Source: Protula sp. h YS-2021 (lineage: Eukaryota > Annelida > Polychaeta > Sabellida > Serpulidae). Taken from it: 64,000 nt of DNA. The stretch covers positions 25,868,081-25,932,080 of the forward strand of contig OX457031.1 in the NCBI GenBank assembly GCA_949752745.1, read 5' to 3'. The position numbers were made by a program, and so were the translations under genes. Position 1 is the first letter of the stretch; each line of letters begins with the position of its first letter. The notes beneath the pieces were generated by a model. It searched no databases. It was not told where the DNA came from and worked only from the letters and a program-made list of their open reading frames with translations. Positions 10,023-20,190 of the stretch are shown here, piece after piece.

Positions 10023-10253
10023 AAAGTGACGTTAGTGGCGCCACCTGGGAGGTTACTTACAGAGGGGAGCACCAAGCAGTCAAGGAAATTTCAAGAATAG
10101 GAGACCCTCACTTAGTTTGGGTCATCCAATTCTATGAGTTTACGGGCGAGAAAAGATATGGATGATACTTTTCAAGCGTCGGTTCGATCCAACTAAACAG
10201 CTACAACATTTGTACAAACAAAAATCCGTTTTAATTGGATAATAACGCGAATT
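10023..10253 (-). repeat. Right inverted terminal repeat of the DIRS element
   Basis: Reading back from 10178, this is the near-identical inverse of 3160-3314. One visible difference is in the CTTGACTG(T/C)TTGG segment. The outermost part (about 10179-10253) has its own sequence, and its inverse is present in the right half of the internal complementary region. The element boundary is placed near GCGAATT at about 10253, where identity to the ICR stops. Confidence 0.9.
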
Positions 10254-10539
10254 ATATTTTGAGTGCAGGAAAATGTTTTAGTTTGCTAGATTCGCATAAC
10301 TGCAAAAATTTTATTCTAATCATTCATAGGTCTTTTATATCATGAATATCGTCACTTTTTAGTGAATGAATAATCGGGATTGACCAAAAATTGAAAAAAA
10401 ATTGATCGGCATGATCGGATTTCAACTTTCATTGTTCATGATTATAATCTGTCACTTGTTTAGTTTACAAGAAGTTCGTTAATTGAATTGGGTTATACAT
10501 CTATACAAGAGTTGCATACATTAATAAAGGATAGAGTTT
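10254..10539. other. Unassigned AT-rich spacer between two retrotransposons
   Basis: AT-rich, no frame and no recognised repeat. It separates the DIRS right end from the first codons that resemble the CR1-like LINE. It could be 5' leader of that LINE or original flank. Confidence 0.45.
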
Positions 10540-10548
10540 TTTTAAATT

Positions 10549-12207
10549 GTGAGGCCCACATTCACACAACGTTTGCACGAACAGGTTTCTCGCACTAGTA
10601 TTACTAAGTTCACATTCCCAAATGGGTCTCAAAATATTAAATTAGTCAAACGGAATAATCTGTCGAGTATTCAAAGAGAAAGCAATAAGCAAAGGAAAAT
10701 CAAACAAGAAAAACCTATCAGAAAAAATCCAAAGTTTAGTAATTTAACTGTGATCAATTGTAATTCTTCTCAGGATAACAGTAAATCAAAGAATCCAAAA
10801 TGCTCTGTTTTCTGTTTCATAAACGCACGTTCAGTAAATTACAAAACTGATATCGTGGAAGACTTCAGTTCAGAGCACAACCACGATATTTGTGCTATAA
10901 CCGAAACGTGAATGAAACCCGATGATGCCATGCTTGTAACAATGTTATCCCCAGATGGATATACTATCCATTATGGTTCGAGAAGTGAAAAACGAGGTGG
11001 TGAAATTGCTATAATATCCAAGGATGTATATCGCCAATCTCATACTGCCTTGCTGAAGTTCAATTAGTTCGGGTCATAATGTGTCTCAAGCTTATCCAAC
11101 AATCAAACTACACGTTTTGTATGCATCCACCGACCTCTAGATTCGAGGACGGCTGAGTTCATTCAAGAATTCACGGAGCTGTTGGAGATATGGCTCTCCA
11201 ACTAGGAGAGCTGTTGATTTGTGGTGATTTCAACGTTCATTTTGAGGAAAGCTTGGGTAGTTTCCGGTCCCAGGTCCCAATTTAATTTGGACCGTGATGA
11301 TGATAATCTTGCGAAGTCCCCTTCGATTGGACCATTGTTTTCAGACCACTTTTCGATAATTGGTTAAGTATTCACAATGGAACAATTTCACAATGGAACT
11401 CTGTCTGATGAAGTACAAATATCAACAGATTTTGCTTCATTTAGGCCCTGTGATGCTTATATTATCGTCCCCTACAGCAAGCTGTGTTCTAGACCCGTTG
11501 CCGACAGAGTTATCAAAACTGTGGATGATATTCTACCAGTTTTTGTTGAAATAATCAATCTATTGCTATCTGGATGCTTTTCCGATGGTTTTCGGAAATC
11601 ACTTGTAAATCCTCTGTTGAAGAAACCTACCGCTGAACTGAACTATAAAAGCTACAGACCAGTCAGTAATTTGCCGTTCCTCTCAAAGATAGTTTAGAGA
11701 GTGGTTGCTGAACATATCAACGAAAACTGCGCTGAAAACGATCTTGATGAAACCCTCCAACGCACACACAGAACCGGACGTAGTACAGAGACAGCATTAC
11801 TTAAGATTACAAGTGATGTACTTGGTGCAATGGATAATCACCAAGTTGTGCTATTATGTTTATTTCAGTGCGAGATTTGATAAGATATCGTACGATATTC
11901 TACTTGCAAGATTAGCCCTAGAGTGGTTCCAATTACATCACCAAAGAATCGCAAACAACAGGTTTCTATTGGCGTTCCCCAAGGATAGGAATTAGGCCCT
12001 CTTCTCTACGCTAAGTCACTTTTGGTTATATGGTACAATTTCTTCGCCGACGACGGGCACCTGTATAAAACACTGCCTTCCTCCGATTCCAAGTCACAAA
12101 TGGATACTAAAAAGCATTGAAAAGTGCAATTCTGTCTGTATCGAATTAGATGTTTGCTAGAAAATTAAAACTCAACGAACTAAACAAAAAAAAAAAAAAA
12201 CAAAAAA

Positions 12208-12238
<31 letters not shown>

Positions 12239-12920
12239 AAAAAAAAAACGGAATTTATGATGTTTGGTACAAAAAAAAAACAGCCTTTAAAGATGAAATA
12301 TAGTTCCCTCAAAATAAAGAATGAGGAGATATGTGCATCTTCTGTTGTTGTAACCCAGGTGTACTTCCAGACTCAGAGCTAAAGATGAAAGAGCATGTAG
12401 CTCGTTTATCAAAGACATTCTGTCTGAGAATTCGGCAACTCCTCTCGATAAGAAAATACCTCGCCCAACATGCAACGAAGACACTTGTTTACGCGTTCGT
12501 AATTTCAAAATTAGACTATTGTAACTCTTTACTGTTTGGCTTATCGGATAATCTTTTGGACAAACTTCACCACATTCAGAATTCCGCAGCACGCCTGAAT
12601 ACGGACCAAAAGGTGTCTGGTCCTATTAGGCTACAGATCCGTAGCAGAACTGAGTACAAACTGGTTCTTTTAACATTCAAGTGTTTGTATGGTTCTGGGC
12701 CTAAGTACCTGTGTGATTTACTAGTTATCAAGTAAGAGCCTACAACTCTCAGATCATCGTCTCTGAACCTGCTAGAGGTTCCTAAAAGGCTGAAGAGTGC
12801 AGGAGGTAGTTCGTTTCGAGCCGCAGCTCCTCGTATATGGAATAATTTACCTGAAAGCTTGCCATGTTCACAGTCTGAATCAATCTTCAAAAAGTGATTG
12901 AAAACTCGTGTATTTCAATT
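10549..12920 (+). pseudogene. CR1-like LINE ORF2 pseudogene (endonuclease-RT)
   Basis: The endonuclease begins with FCFINARSVNYKTD and ends with an AITETW-like box broken by a stop at 10909. Later endonuclease motifs survive as ICGDFNVHFEE (about 11217-11250) and SDHFSIIG (about 11340-11362). RT segments are PCDAYIIVPYSKLCSRPV, NPLLKKPTAELN and YRPVSNLPFLSKIV, the last ending in a stop at 11697 before the frame resumes. The FADDG box near 12045 is the catalytic palm motif. The 12331-12735 frame is the typical post-RT region: YAFVISKLDYCNSLLFGL, LHHIQNSAARL, YKLVLLTFKCLYG. It is followed in shifted phases by FRAAAPRIWNNLP. Multiple stops and shifts show long decay. It would have made target-primed cDNA. 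Confidence 0.85.
12186..12249 (+). repeat. Interrupted poly(A) tract
   Basis: Four runs of A, roughly 12 to 18 long, are separated by single C residues. It lies inside the CR1-like remnant and not at its end. It could mark the tail of a smaller insertion or slippage expansion. Confidence 0.85.
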
Positions 12921-13059
12921 AGCATTTTAATAAGAAGCTGAGCTCTAGTCTTTTGTTGGTTTTAGTGACTCGATTTTCTATCAAGTATTTTTAGGATAGT
13001 ATTGTTATAAGTGCATGGAACAACAATTTGGATATGCGCTATACTAGAACACTTATAAT

Positions 13060-13800
13060 AACAATTTTTAGGATTTTTTGGTAGCCAATTTTCCAAAGAT
13101 TTCTTGTTCCACAATTATGATTTTATTGCCTTCAATTCTTGCATAAATGTTCACTTTTCTGTCCTGTTTTGAGAAATGACCCTTTTGGCGGTCCACCAAA
13201 AATTGCCTAATGGAGGGCATTTTTGGTGGCCAGTTTTTAAAATGCTTCCTCTCCTACAACTTTGATCACATTGCCTTCAAGCCTTGCTTAAATGTTTACT
13301 AGGCGGTCCTCATTTCAAAAGTTACTTTTTTGGCATTCCAATTGGCAAAATAGGGGGCATTTAAAAAAACTTCAGTAGCAAATGTTCAAAATGCTTCTTC
13401 TCCCACAATTTAGACCGGGATCCTCTAAAATTCCGAATGTTCCCTGGATGTTTCCCTTTCGAAAATTATTTTTTGGCGATACTGCAAAAAAGGCTTATTT
13501 CGGCAATTTAAATCTTTTTGTTTCCAAAATGCGTTGCCAGCTGCAGTTGGGTTGGATTTGTTTGATCTTTTAGAATATTGCTCTTTATGTAATGTTTTCT
13601 TCAACATTTTTTTGCGAACCTCCAAAAATTTGCCTCAGGCCAATGTTTGAATGTTTTGGGGATCAACCTTTTCAAAACAGATCTTCTGCCAGTAATTTTA
13701 GTCAGATTACCTTAGAGCTCTTTGAAATTTACTTTTGTTTTATTAGACAAATGTCGGACTTTGAAAATTTTTCAGTAACCTGTTTTTAAACTATGAGTGC
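13060..13800. repeat. Degenerate tandem repeat, ~147 bp unit, family of 2830-3060
   Basis: At least three diverged units can be aligned by eye. The anchors CACAATTATGATTTT (about 13110), TACAACTTTGATCAC (about 13255) and CACAATTTAGACC (about 13404) lie about 147 bp apart. Each is preceded by AAATGCTT-like and GGGCATTT-like blocks and followed by GCATAAATGTT-like blocks. The piece at 2830-3060 shares the order of blocks. No coding potential is supported. Confidence 0.62.
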
Positions 13801-13909
13801 CACTTTTTGGCGACTATGCAAATCTTTTGATACTTGATTCACAAGATCTCGACTGGTCACAATGTCACTGGACATTCTTATTTGCATAATCATAGCGTGT
13901 AGAACTGAA

Positions 13910-14700
13910 TGCCATTTTCATATTTTTGGTAATTATTGACATTAAAAATCAATTTTTGATCTCAAAAATTCATTTTGTGATATCCAGAATTAGTTTTGAA
14001 ATTATATTTTTTTATCTCTCTAAATGTATTCTTGATCTCAAAAAATAATTCCTGTTATCAATAAATATTTAGAGATCTTAAAAGATATTTGTTAATATCA
14101 ATTATGATTTAATGATACCTAGAAATGATTTTTAAAGATCAAAAATTCAATTCATGAGAGCAGAAATGAAATATTTGATAGCGAAATATCAATTTTGAGC
14201 CTGATAATTTATTTTCTTTTTTTTCGATATCCAGCATTTATCTTAAATAAAATTATTTCAGAATGAGACATTTTAAATTTGAAAATTGCAAATGATTTTA
14301 TGGTCTAAAACCTGAATTACTGATATTAGTCTATTTTCATATGTAAATGCAGAAGCAAACATCTGTGAATAAAGTAATGACCGGTCCCTGTACACAGAAT
14401 ATTTGTTACTGCATCAAACAGAAGCAATTCTTGAGCTCAAAAATTGTTGTTATTATTGATGCCAACAATTCAGGTTTTTCTCTCCAAAATTTAATTGACT
14501 ATTCGTTAAATTTTATATATATATGTGTGCCTTCCTTAATTTTTTTTAAATTTTGTAAAAAATATTTGTTGATTTCAAAAAAAAAAAAATTTACCGTCTA
14601 AATTTCAATTGTTGATAGCAAAATGTAAATTACTGGTATCTACATTGATTGATTGATATCTTTAATAGTATTTTGATACCAAATTTTAGCTTAAATGTTA
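13910..14700. repeat. AT-rich short-period repeat with GATATC/GATCTC-like boxes
   Basis: The stretch is built from loosely repeated blocks of the type TTTTGAT-ATC-AAAAATT about every 30-40 bp, such as TTTTTGATCTCAAAAATTC, TTGTGATATCCAGAATT and TTGATCTCAAAAAATAATTC. The blocks are near-palindromic. It has no open frame of note and no transposon motif. I infer an old tandem or MITE-derived repeat. Confidence 0.55.
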
Positions 14701-16090
14701 AAATTGCATTCCATTCCATGCTACGGGTCAGCCCAGAAAATATCTAGCGGAGGTCTGATATATTCTCGAAGGCATTGTTGTTGTGTGTAACTTCAAAAGG
14801 CATGCAAGAACAACCCTTGTGATCTCTGTTAAGGATTTTAAGCCTACGACGAAGTCTTTAAGTATTGAAAGGATCCCAGTATCTCTTGCATGCGCCAACC
14901 TTTTTCCATTATTAAAATCTGATTAGGCCAAAATATTAATCATAGACAACAGATGCTTGGTACAAGACAAGCATTCAGTGGTCAGTTACTTTTGTTTGAC
15001 ACAACGCTAGGCCTCACAAAAATAGTTGCTTGTTGTATATATTGGCTGTTCAGTATTATGCTTTTTTCCATTCAGATTTCCAGTTTGTCTGCCATTTTCA
15101 ATGGACCAGACAGATATGTGATAAGCCAGGGCGAGAGCTTCGTGCCAATTCTTTCCCCATACTTGCCATATTCTGCGAGACTGCCTGTTGAAAGGATCCC
15201 CGTATACGGCACGAAAAGGACCACGTGGAACACGAGAGAGACAGGCACAAAAGAAACACGTGAGCTGCAGAAAATAGTCTTGGAGTTATTCTAATAACAG
15301 AATAAATCCTAATGCATGCTACATTTAATTTAATTCATTAAGGTTTAAATTCGAAGAAAATTATATATTTTTCTTTATCATATAGTTTAATATTACAGCA
15401 GAACAGATTGACTGTGTTTTAAAAACGTATAAAAGAGCAATTATTTTTTAAAGAGTAAATGTTGCCCTTAACCCGGCGATGCAAGTTTTGAGGCTTGCGA
15501 TGATGCAGCAGCCAGAAGTATCGTTTTTCTTCCCTAAAATGCTTTTTTTACGCGTAGTTCGCATTCTCCACCTTTATATAGGATTTCCCTCATTTGCGGT
15601 ATCACGCATAAATTGTGAATTGAACTTGTCTACGCGAAGAGGCGTATCATGTCAACAAACGTGTCCGAAAATTGCCTTATATGGGCATATCGAAACAATT
15701 GGTAGTATAAAGGTGAAAGACAGCCAATTACCCATCATTCCTTTTTTATCTCGGTTCCCCTACGCTTAAGTGGGTTTGAAGCGGGAAAGGATAAGGGCGG
15801 GTTATCGAAAGTCTAAAGGTGTAGAACGCTAACTACGCTTTTCTCGTAAAAATCGTTTTACCAAAGAAAAACTTCGCAAAAGCTAACGTTCGCTTATCTC
15901 CACCTATATACGGGATTAGAAACTGGCGTTGGGGGGTAAAACCCTCGTGACACGCCTAGTGTAGAAAAGTTCTTTAATGCGACCTACGATATAACTGAAA
16001 TATGTATTGTATGACAGAAATAAAAGACATCAAAGTATCTTTGTGGTCTTTTAATGAGTCTTCAAGAAATATAAAAAAACGAGAGTTAAC
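14701..16090. other. Unassigned region, no supported gene
   Basis: Two open stretches on the plus strand, 14953-15294 (113 codons) and 15479-15769 (96 codons), have no recognisable domain, and I do not call them genes. A CCACCTNTATA block occurs at about 15570 and again at about 15900, each followed by GGATT or GGGATT, hinting at a duplicated segment. The 15900-15960 part is less AT-rich than its surroundings. Confidence 0.4.
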
Positions 16091-17309
16091 TATTCATATA
16101 GGTGGAGCCATGACCAGGTTGACTCTATCGCAGTCATGCTAGAACTCCTGTGACTCTGACCATATGGAAGGAGCCATTTTCTTGAAGTGGTTCTACCCAC
16201 AGTAGACCAAGTGGTAGACAGGCATAGACACGATGGAGGAACCATTTCTAGGGATTGCTCCATCCCTTGCCTGCTTGGTTTTTTCCTCCATCTTTTTCAA
16301 AGGAGGGCTGAGATACCGCCTTAGTGAGTGTGCATAAAATCGCTGTGGTATTGCCCGACTTAAGACAATCGAGAGTAGATAATGCTATGAACTTAAAAAT
16401 ACTCAAGGTCACCCCTCCAACCTCCCTCAGATGGTACACCCAACAGATGCCGGGTAACACACGTACGAACTGACCATAGTACGATAATCTAAATATAATG
16501 AAAAAATTTCTTCCATTGTGATAAAATAATACGATCTCTAGAAATAAAACAGTCTGTGCACAAATTAGTGCTAGAGATCAAATGAATCGTAGCGATTAGG
16601 AGAATTAAAATTTATTATCAAAAGTTTTTCTCACTCAGCATTAGCAAATTCAGGAAGGTGAGGATTGTATAGAACCATTACTCTACAACAATAAGTGATA
16701 AATGAGGAAAATGCTTCTACATACTTGTCTTTGAGCCGACCAACGGCTCGATTGTACGGAGCCACTTTGATAACTAACAGATCTACAGTCTATGGATTGT
16801 TAGTTGTCCTAGGGTTGCTTTACTCCTCTGGGTTTGGCTCTTGGGGATTACTTGTCGCTTTACCGTGGCCCTTCTCTGGCTCTGACTGTAATTTTTGTTG
16901 TAACAGACAGAGCATTTGGGTTAGAAATGACTTTTTCTGTTGTTATGAAGGGGCCTATTGAATAGAGCCCTCTTAGATTATTTAAGTGAATTCTCTTTTT
17001 TTTTTTTTAAATTTTGCATCTTAGTGGAGAGAATTCAGGAACTCGGCTACGACCCCTGGGGAGGGTTTGAAGTTGTCCAGTTTTTGTTTGTGACACCAAT
17101 TCGAGAACTTGTTCCCCTGAGATCTATAAATTTTAGCCGTTCATGGTTTGTGTGTTTGGGTCATTTTCTTTATTATCTTATGTGAAAACCCTTGTTTTTT
17201 TTCAGAAAGGTGGGGATAGGTACCATACCCTCAGGTCTTGGAGGTGAGGTGTGGGGTGACTGTGGTCTCAATGTGGTTGGTGTAAGAGTCCCGAGTGACA
17301 AAGGATCTG

Positions 17310-18295
17310 AAGGCACTTCGCTACTTTGAAACGCGACATTTGGATGAACCATGGAACCTCTGGTTGCCATGGGCTATTAGAATGACCCTGCTCCATGGAA
17401 ACATTACGGCTGTGAGGAATGCCTGTTTTAGAATGGTTTGTAGGGGAAGGCATACAGTACTTGCTTGGGCCAGTGATATTTGAAGGCGTCTAAGCCCCAG
17501 ACTTTTGTATCTGGGCAGTGGGAGACATATCTGGGTGGGCGGTGGGTTTGTGAATTGGCAAATAGATCGAGAAACGTAGGATCCAATGGGGGATCGGGTC
17601 ACTACTCACTGGAAGGAGTCATGGTTTAAGCAAAACTATCTCTTAATAATTCTACCTACTCTGCATGCCATATCGACCATCACGTTTAATTTGCCGGCTA
17701 TGTGGTTGGCGGAGAGCCAAATCATGTGACTTTTTGTTAGGCAAAGGATTTCCTTTGACAGCTGTGTTTATTCCACCGAGCGAGTGCTTCCTTGTTTGCA
17801 GAGGTAGGCAACCTCTGTTGAGTTTTCCATTAGGATGTTCACCACCCGGTTCTTCAAAGATAGGAGACGTTGTGTGATTGCTAACCATACTACTTTTAAT
17901 TCCTGCCAATTTATGTATTTTGTTTTAAAGTGGTGGGGGGGGGGGTGGGGGTGAGGGCAGGTGTCTTTCCATAGCTTTCTTTTGAAATAGAAACCCCACC
18001 GTTCGAATGAGACGTCTGTTTGGATCGACAGCACTGGGATGTGGTAGGGAACTTGAATACGTAACCTAGCGACAGACAGCCTGGAGATATCCACCATTGT
18101 AGGTCCTCCAAGGCTTTCGAGGGGTTGAACATTATTTTGCGAAGTCCCCTCCATCAAGCCACTGCTAGTTTTACGGCCGTTTGAAACTTTCTGTAGTGTA
18201 GTTTGCCCAAGTGCACTTTCTTTTCTGTGGCTATCAGTAACACAGTAAAAATAGCCTAGCCTTCCACCTGCGGGCCAGGAGTCTATGTAGTTCAT
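17310..18295 (-). pseudogene. DIRS-order RNase H and C-terminal extension, degraded
   Basis: Segments in two phases carry the late RT-RNase H linker (EKKVHLGKLHYRKFQ-like), then SIQTDVSFERWGFYFKRKL, which is the RNase H start with its first Asp, followed by INWQELKVVWLAI (Glu) and MENSTEVAYLCKQG, where Glu stands at the place of a usual Asp. Downstream (about 17560-17420) LDLFANSQTHRPPRYVSHC, followed by PDTKVWGLDAF, is the typical extension after RNase H. It is the equivalent of VDLFATRFS in the intact element at 8280. Frame changes near 17650 and 17450 break it. A C-rich stretch corresponding to plus-strand 17933-17952 inserts a Pro/His run. Confidence 0.82.
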
Positions 18296-18376
18296 AGGCT
18301 CATTTATTTCTTGAGATGTAAGAACGGTATCGCTTGGACATGAGCCCTTATATCCACGCAGTATCGTGATTGGTTG

Positions 18377-20190
18377 CTACCTGTACTGTTGATAGGCATG
18401 ATGGCTTGTGGCACTGTTCTCATGCTGTTTCTGTCTCTCGTCAGATGGAGAGTGGTGACGTGACTGTGGCGCAGACCTGTCTCCACTATACTGCCTCTTG
18501 GAGCGAACCCTGGTGGCAGAAGCTCTTCCGTAGGAGCGCTTTGGACGTGACATCAACGCAAAGTCCTGGCACAAGGCCCTGTTCTCCAGGTTTACTCTTT
18601 CATCTTCTTGTAGGGGAATAACTAGGACTGGTTGAGAATGTTCGAATGTCTTAATTCTAGGGCTCCTGTAACTGACGACCAGCAGTGTAGAAGGAAGGCG
18701 TCCCTGTGTAGCTGCACGATCGAAGTTAGTTGATTGGCTGCTATGTTCGCTGTGTCTCGGATGGCTATGGAGACACATTCTAGTAGTTTTAATGCCACCG
18801 GGCCAGATACCAGCTTCTGAGCTAGCGCCTCTTTCAGTGTCTTCAGCTTTTAGTCCTGCATGGAGGTTATGTTTAATGTTTGACGGGCTAGCCTTTCTTT
18901 ACCAGGGGGATATCCGAGTCCGATTTTACTTTAGGCTTCTCCACAGTTCTCTTTGTGAGTTGTTCGTGAGGCTCAGTAGGGGTGATGTTATCCGCCGTTC
19001 TGTAAGTGGCTGCTCCATAGTTATTAAGAGGGGTGAAGGCATGACATTAGATTGCCCTCTCCCAGATCCACCCGTTGAAACTAACGTTGTCTGGTCGCTG
19101 CTGTGTTGGCAACTCCGGCACTAGTGGTTAGTGTTAAAATACCTCTTTTTCGGGTTCCTGGCTCTGGGAGGTTATTTAGATGGGAGGCTCCTTTTTGTCG
19201 GCATAAAGGTTGCCCGCCTCTACCCCTGCTAATTGTGTGATTTCTTTTATCACATCTTTGCCCTCCGGCAGAATGCGTGATGATTCTGTCAATGGTGGGG
19301 GTCTTGGAGCCTCTTGGGACGGTAGGGCGTCTGCCTGCCACTGCCGGATCTTGCCAATGTTGTTGTTCTTTCTTCGGGAAATGCAGATCATCCAGGAGTC
19401 GAATGGGTTGAGTTGTATCCGTATCCGGGGGATGTAATGTCGACGTGAGGCCTGATGGAGGATTCCCTGTCGACTCATCACTGGCTTGCGTCTTTCTAGG
19501 ATGTGGCGTGGATGAGAGCGTGCAGAGAGGCTAGTTGAGCTTGCGTTTGCTCCTGCAGGGTTTTCATAGCCGCCATTTCTGTCATCCACTCTGATTTCGG
19601 GTCCACCCTCAATGGCGCTAGTGGGGGTGGCTTGTGAATCCAGGTTTTAAGGCAGAAGGATGTCTAATTCTCTCTCGTGCATAAACAAAATGGAGAAGCT
19701 GCTGCGACTGATACTTTTCACAGATACCTCCTCGATTTTGAGAGTTGCCTCCCCCCTCGTGGCGGGGTGTCGGTGAGCCAGCATCCCTCAAGGCTTCGAT
19801 GTCTTCTGTATCCAGATACAGAGCGGTCCAGTTTTGCCTTTTTTCCTACTTCTGCCTGGTGGTTTAGCCCCGCACTGGGTGGCCTTGAATGTTGCGTTTG
19901 AGAGGAGTCGGCCAGAGTTGTGTCTCTTTTGGGTCTGAGACAGACTTCTGCCTCCTACGTTCCTCCCTCAACTCTTTGCGTCTCTGATTTTTGTTCGGTT
20001 TGTGTCTATTGCTTTCTATTCTGCCGGGGCGAGATTTTCACACTCGGGGCAGGTATTTTGCCCTACACAGAGGGATAGTCCTTCCGCGGCTCTATTATTG
20101 TCACAGAGGGAGTGGAGTTGCCTTCGAAAGGCGGGTGTCCACACTCTGCCTTGTGCATGGATGACTCTGTCTCCTCCATGCTTGGGACAG
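18377..20190 (-). pseudogene. DIRS-order gag remnant with Cys/His cluster
   Basis: Near 20185-20030, read on the minus strand, is a CGH, then LHSLCDNNRAAEGLSLC, then NTCPECENL. The spacing matches the Cys/His cluster in the other element's gag at 4230-4340. Further along lies a Gln/Ala-rich helical stretch (MKTLQEQTQAQLASLHALI, about 19570-19510). The last part (18778-18377) is Arg/Ser-rich (RPKRSYGRASATRVRSKRQ). These are three of the traits of the complete element's gag. Stops and shifts divide it into several pieces, so no protein is expected. Confidence 0.68.

Larger units (their letters stand above)
3113..10253 (+). mobile_element. DIRS-type tyrosine-recombinase retrotransposon, structurally complete
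   Basis: All structural hallmarks of the DIRS order are visible. There are inverted terminal repeats of about 200 bp (3113-3314 and 10023-10225). The right end has an extra tail to about 10253. An internal complementary region (9833-9961) has its left half as reverse complement of the left end and its right half as reverse complement of the right end. In between, in order, lie gag-like frames, RT, RNase H and a tyrosine recombinase. No methyltransferase domain was recognised. The inner ITR sequences are almost identical, which suggests a fairly recent insertion. Even so, the polyprotein is interrupted by several frameshifts. The element is more GC-rich than its AT-rich surroundings. Known DIRS elements copy through a circular intermediate joined at the internal complementary region and integrate with their recombinase. 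Confidence 0.93.
10540..12930 (+). mobile_element. Degenerate CR1-like LINE with internal losses
   Basis: Pieces of a CR1/L2-type non-LTR retrotransposon appear in order on the plus strand: the endonuclease start (10800-10911), endonuclease end (11217-11358), RT fingers (11377-11740), an RT FADD box (near 12040), and the conserved CR1-type C-terminal region (12340-12930). The total length is short for such an element because blocks within RT and between endonuclease and RT are missing. An A-rich run with regular C interruptions (about 12186-12249) lies inside. No poly(A) tail or target duplication was identified. Confidence 0.85.

Noticed and set aside
14953..15294. 113-codon frame as a host gene
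   Set aside because: No recognised domain, no splice or promoter evidence. Its hydrophobic start alone is not enough.
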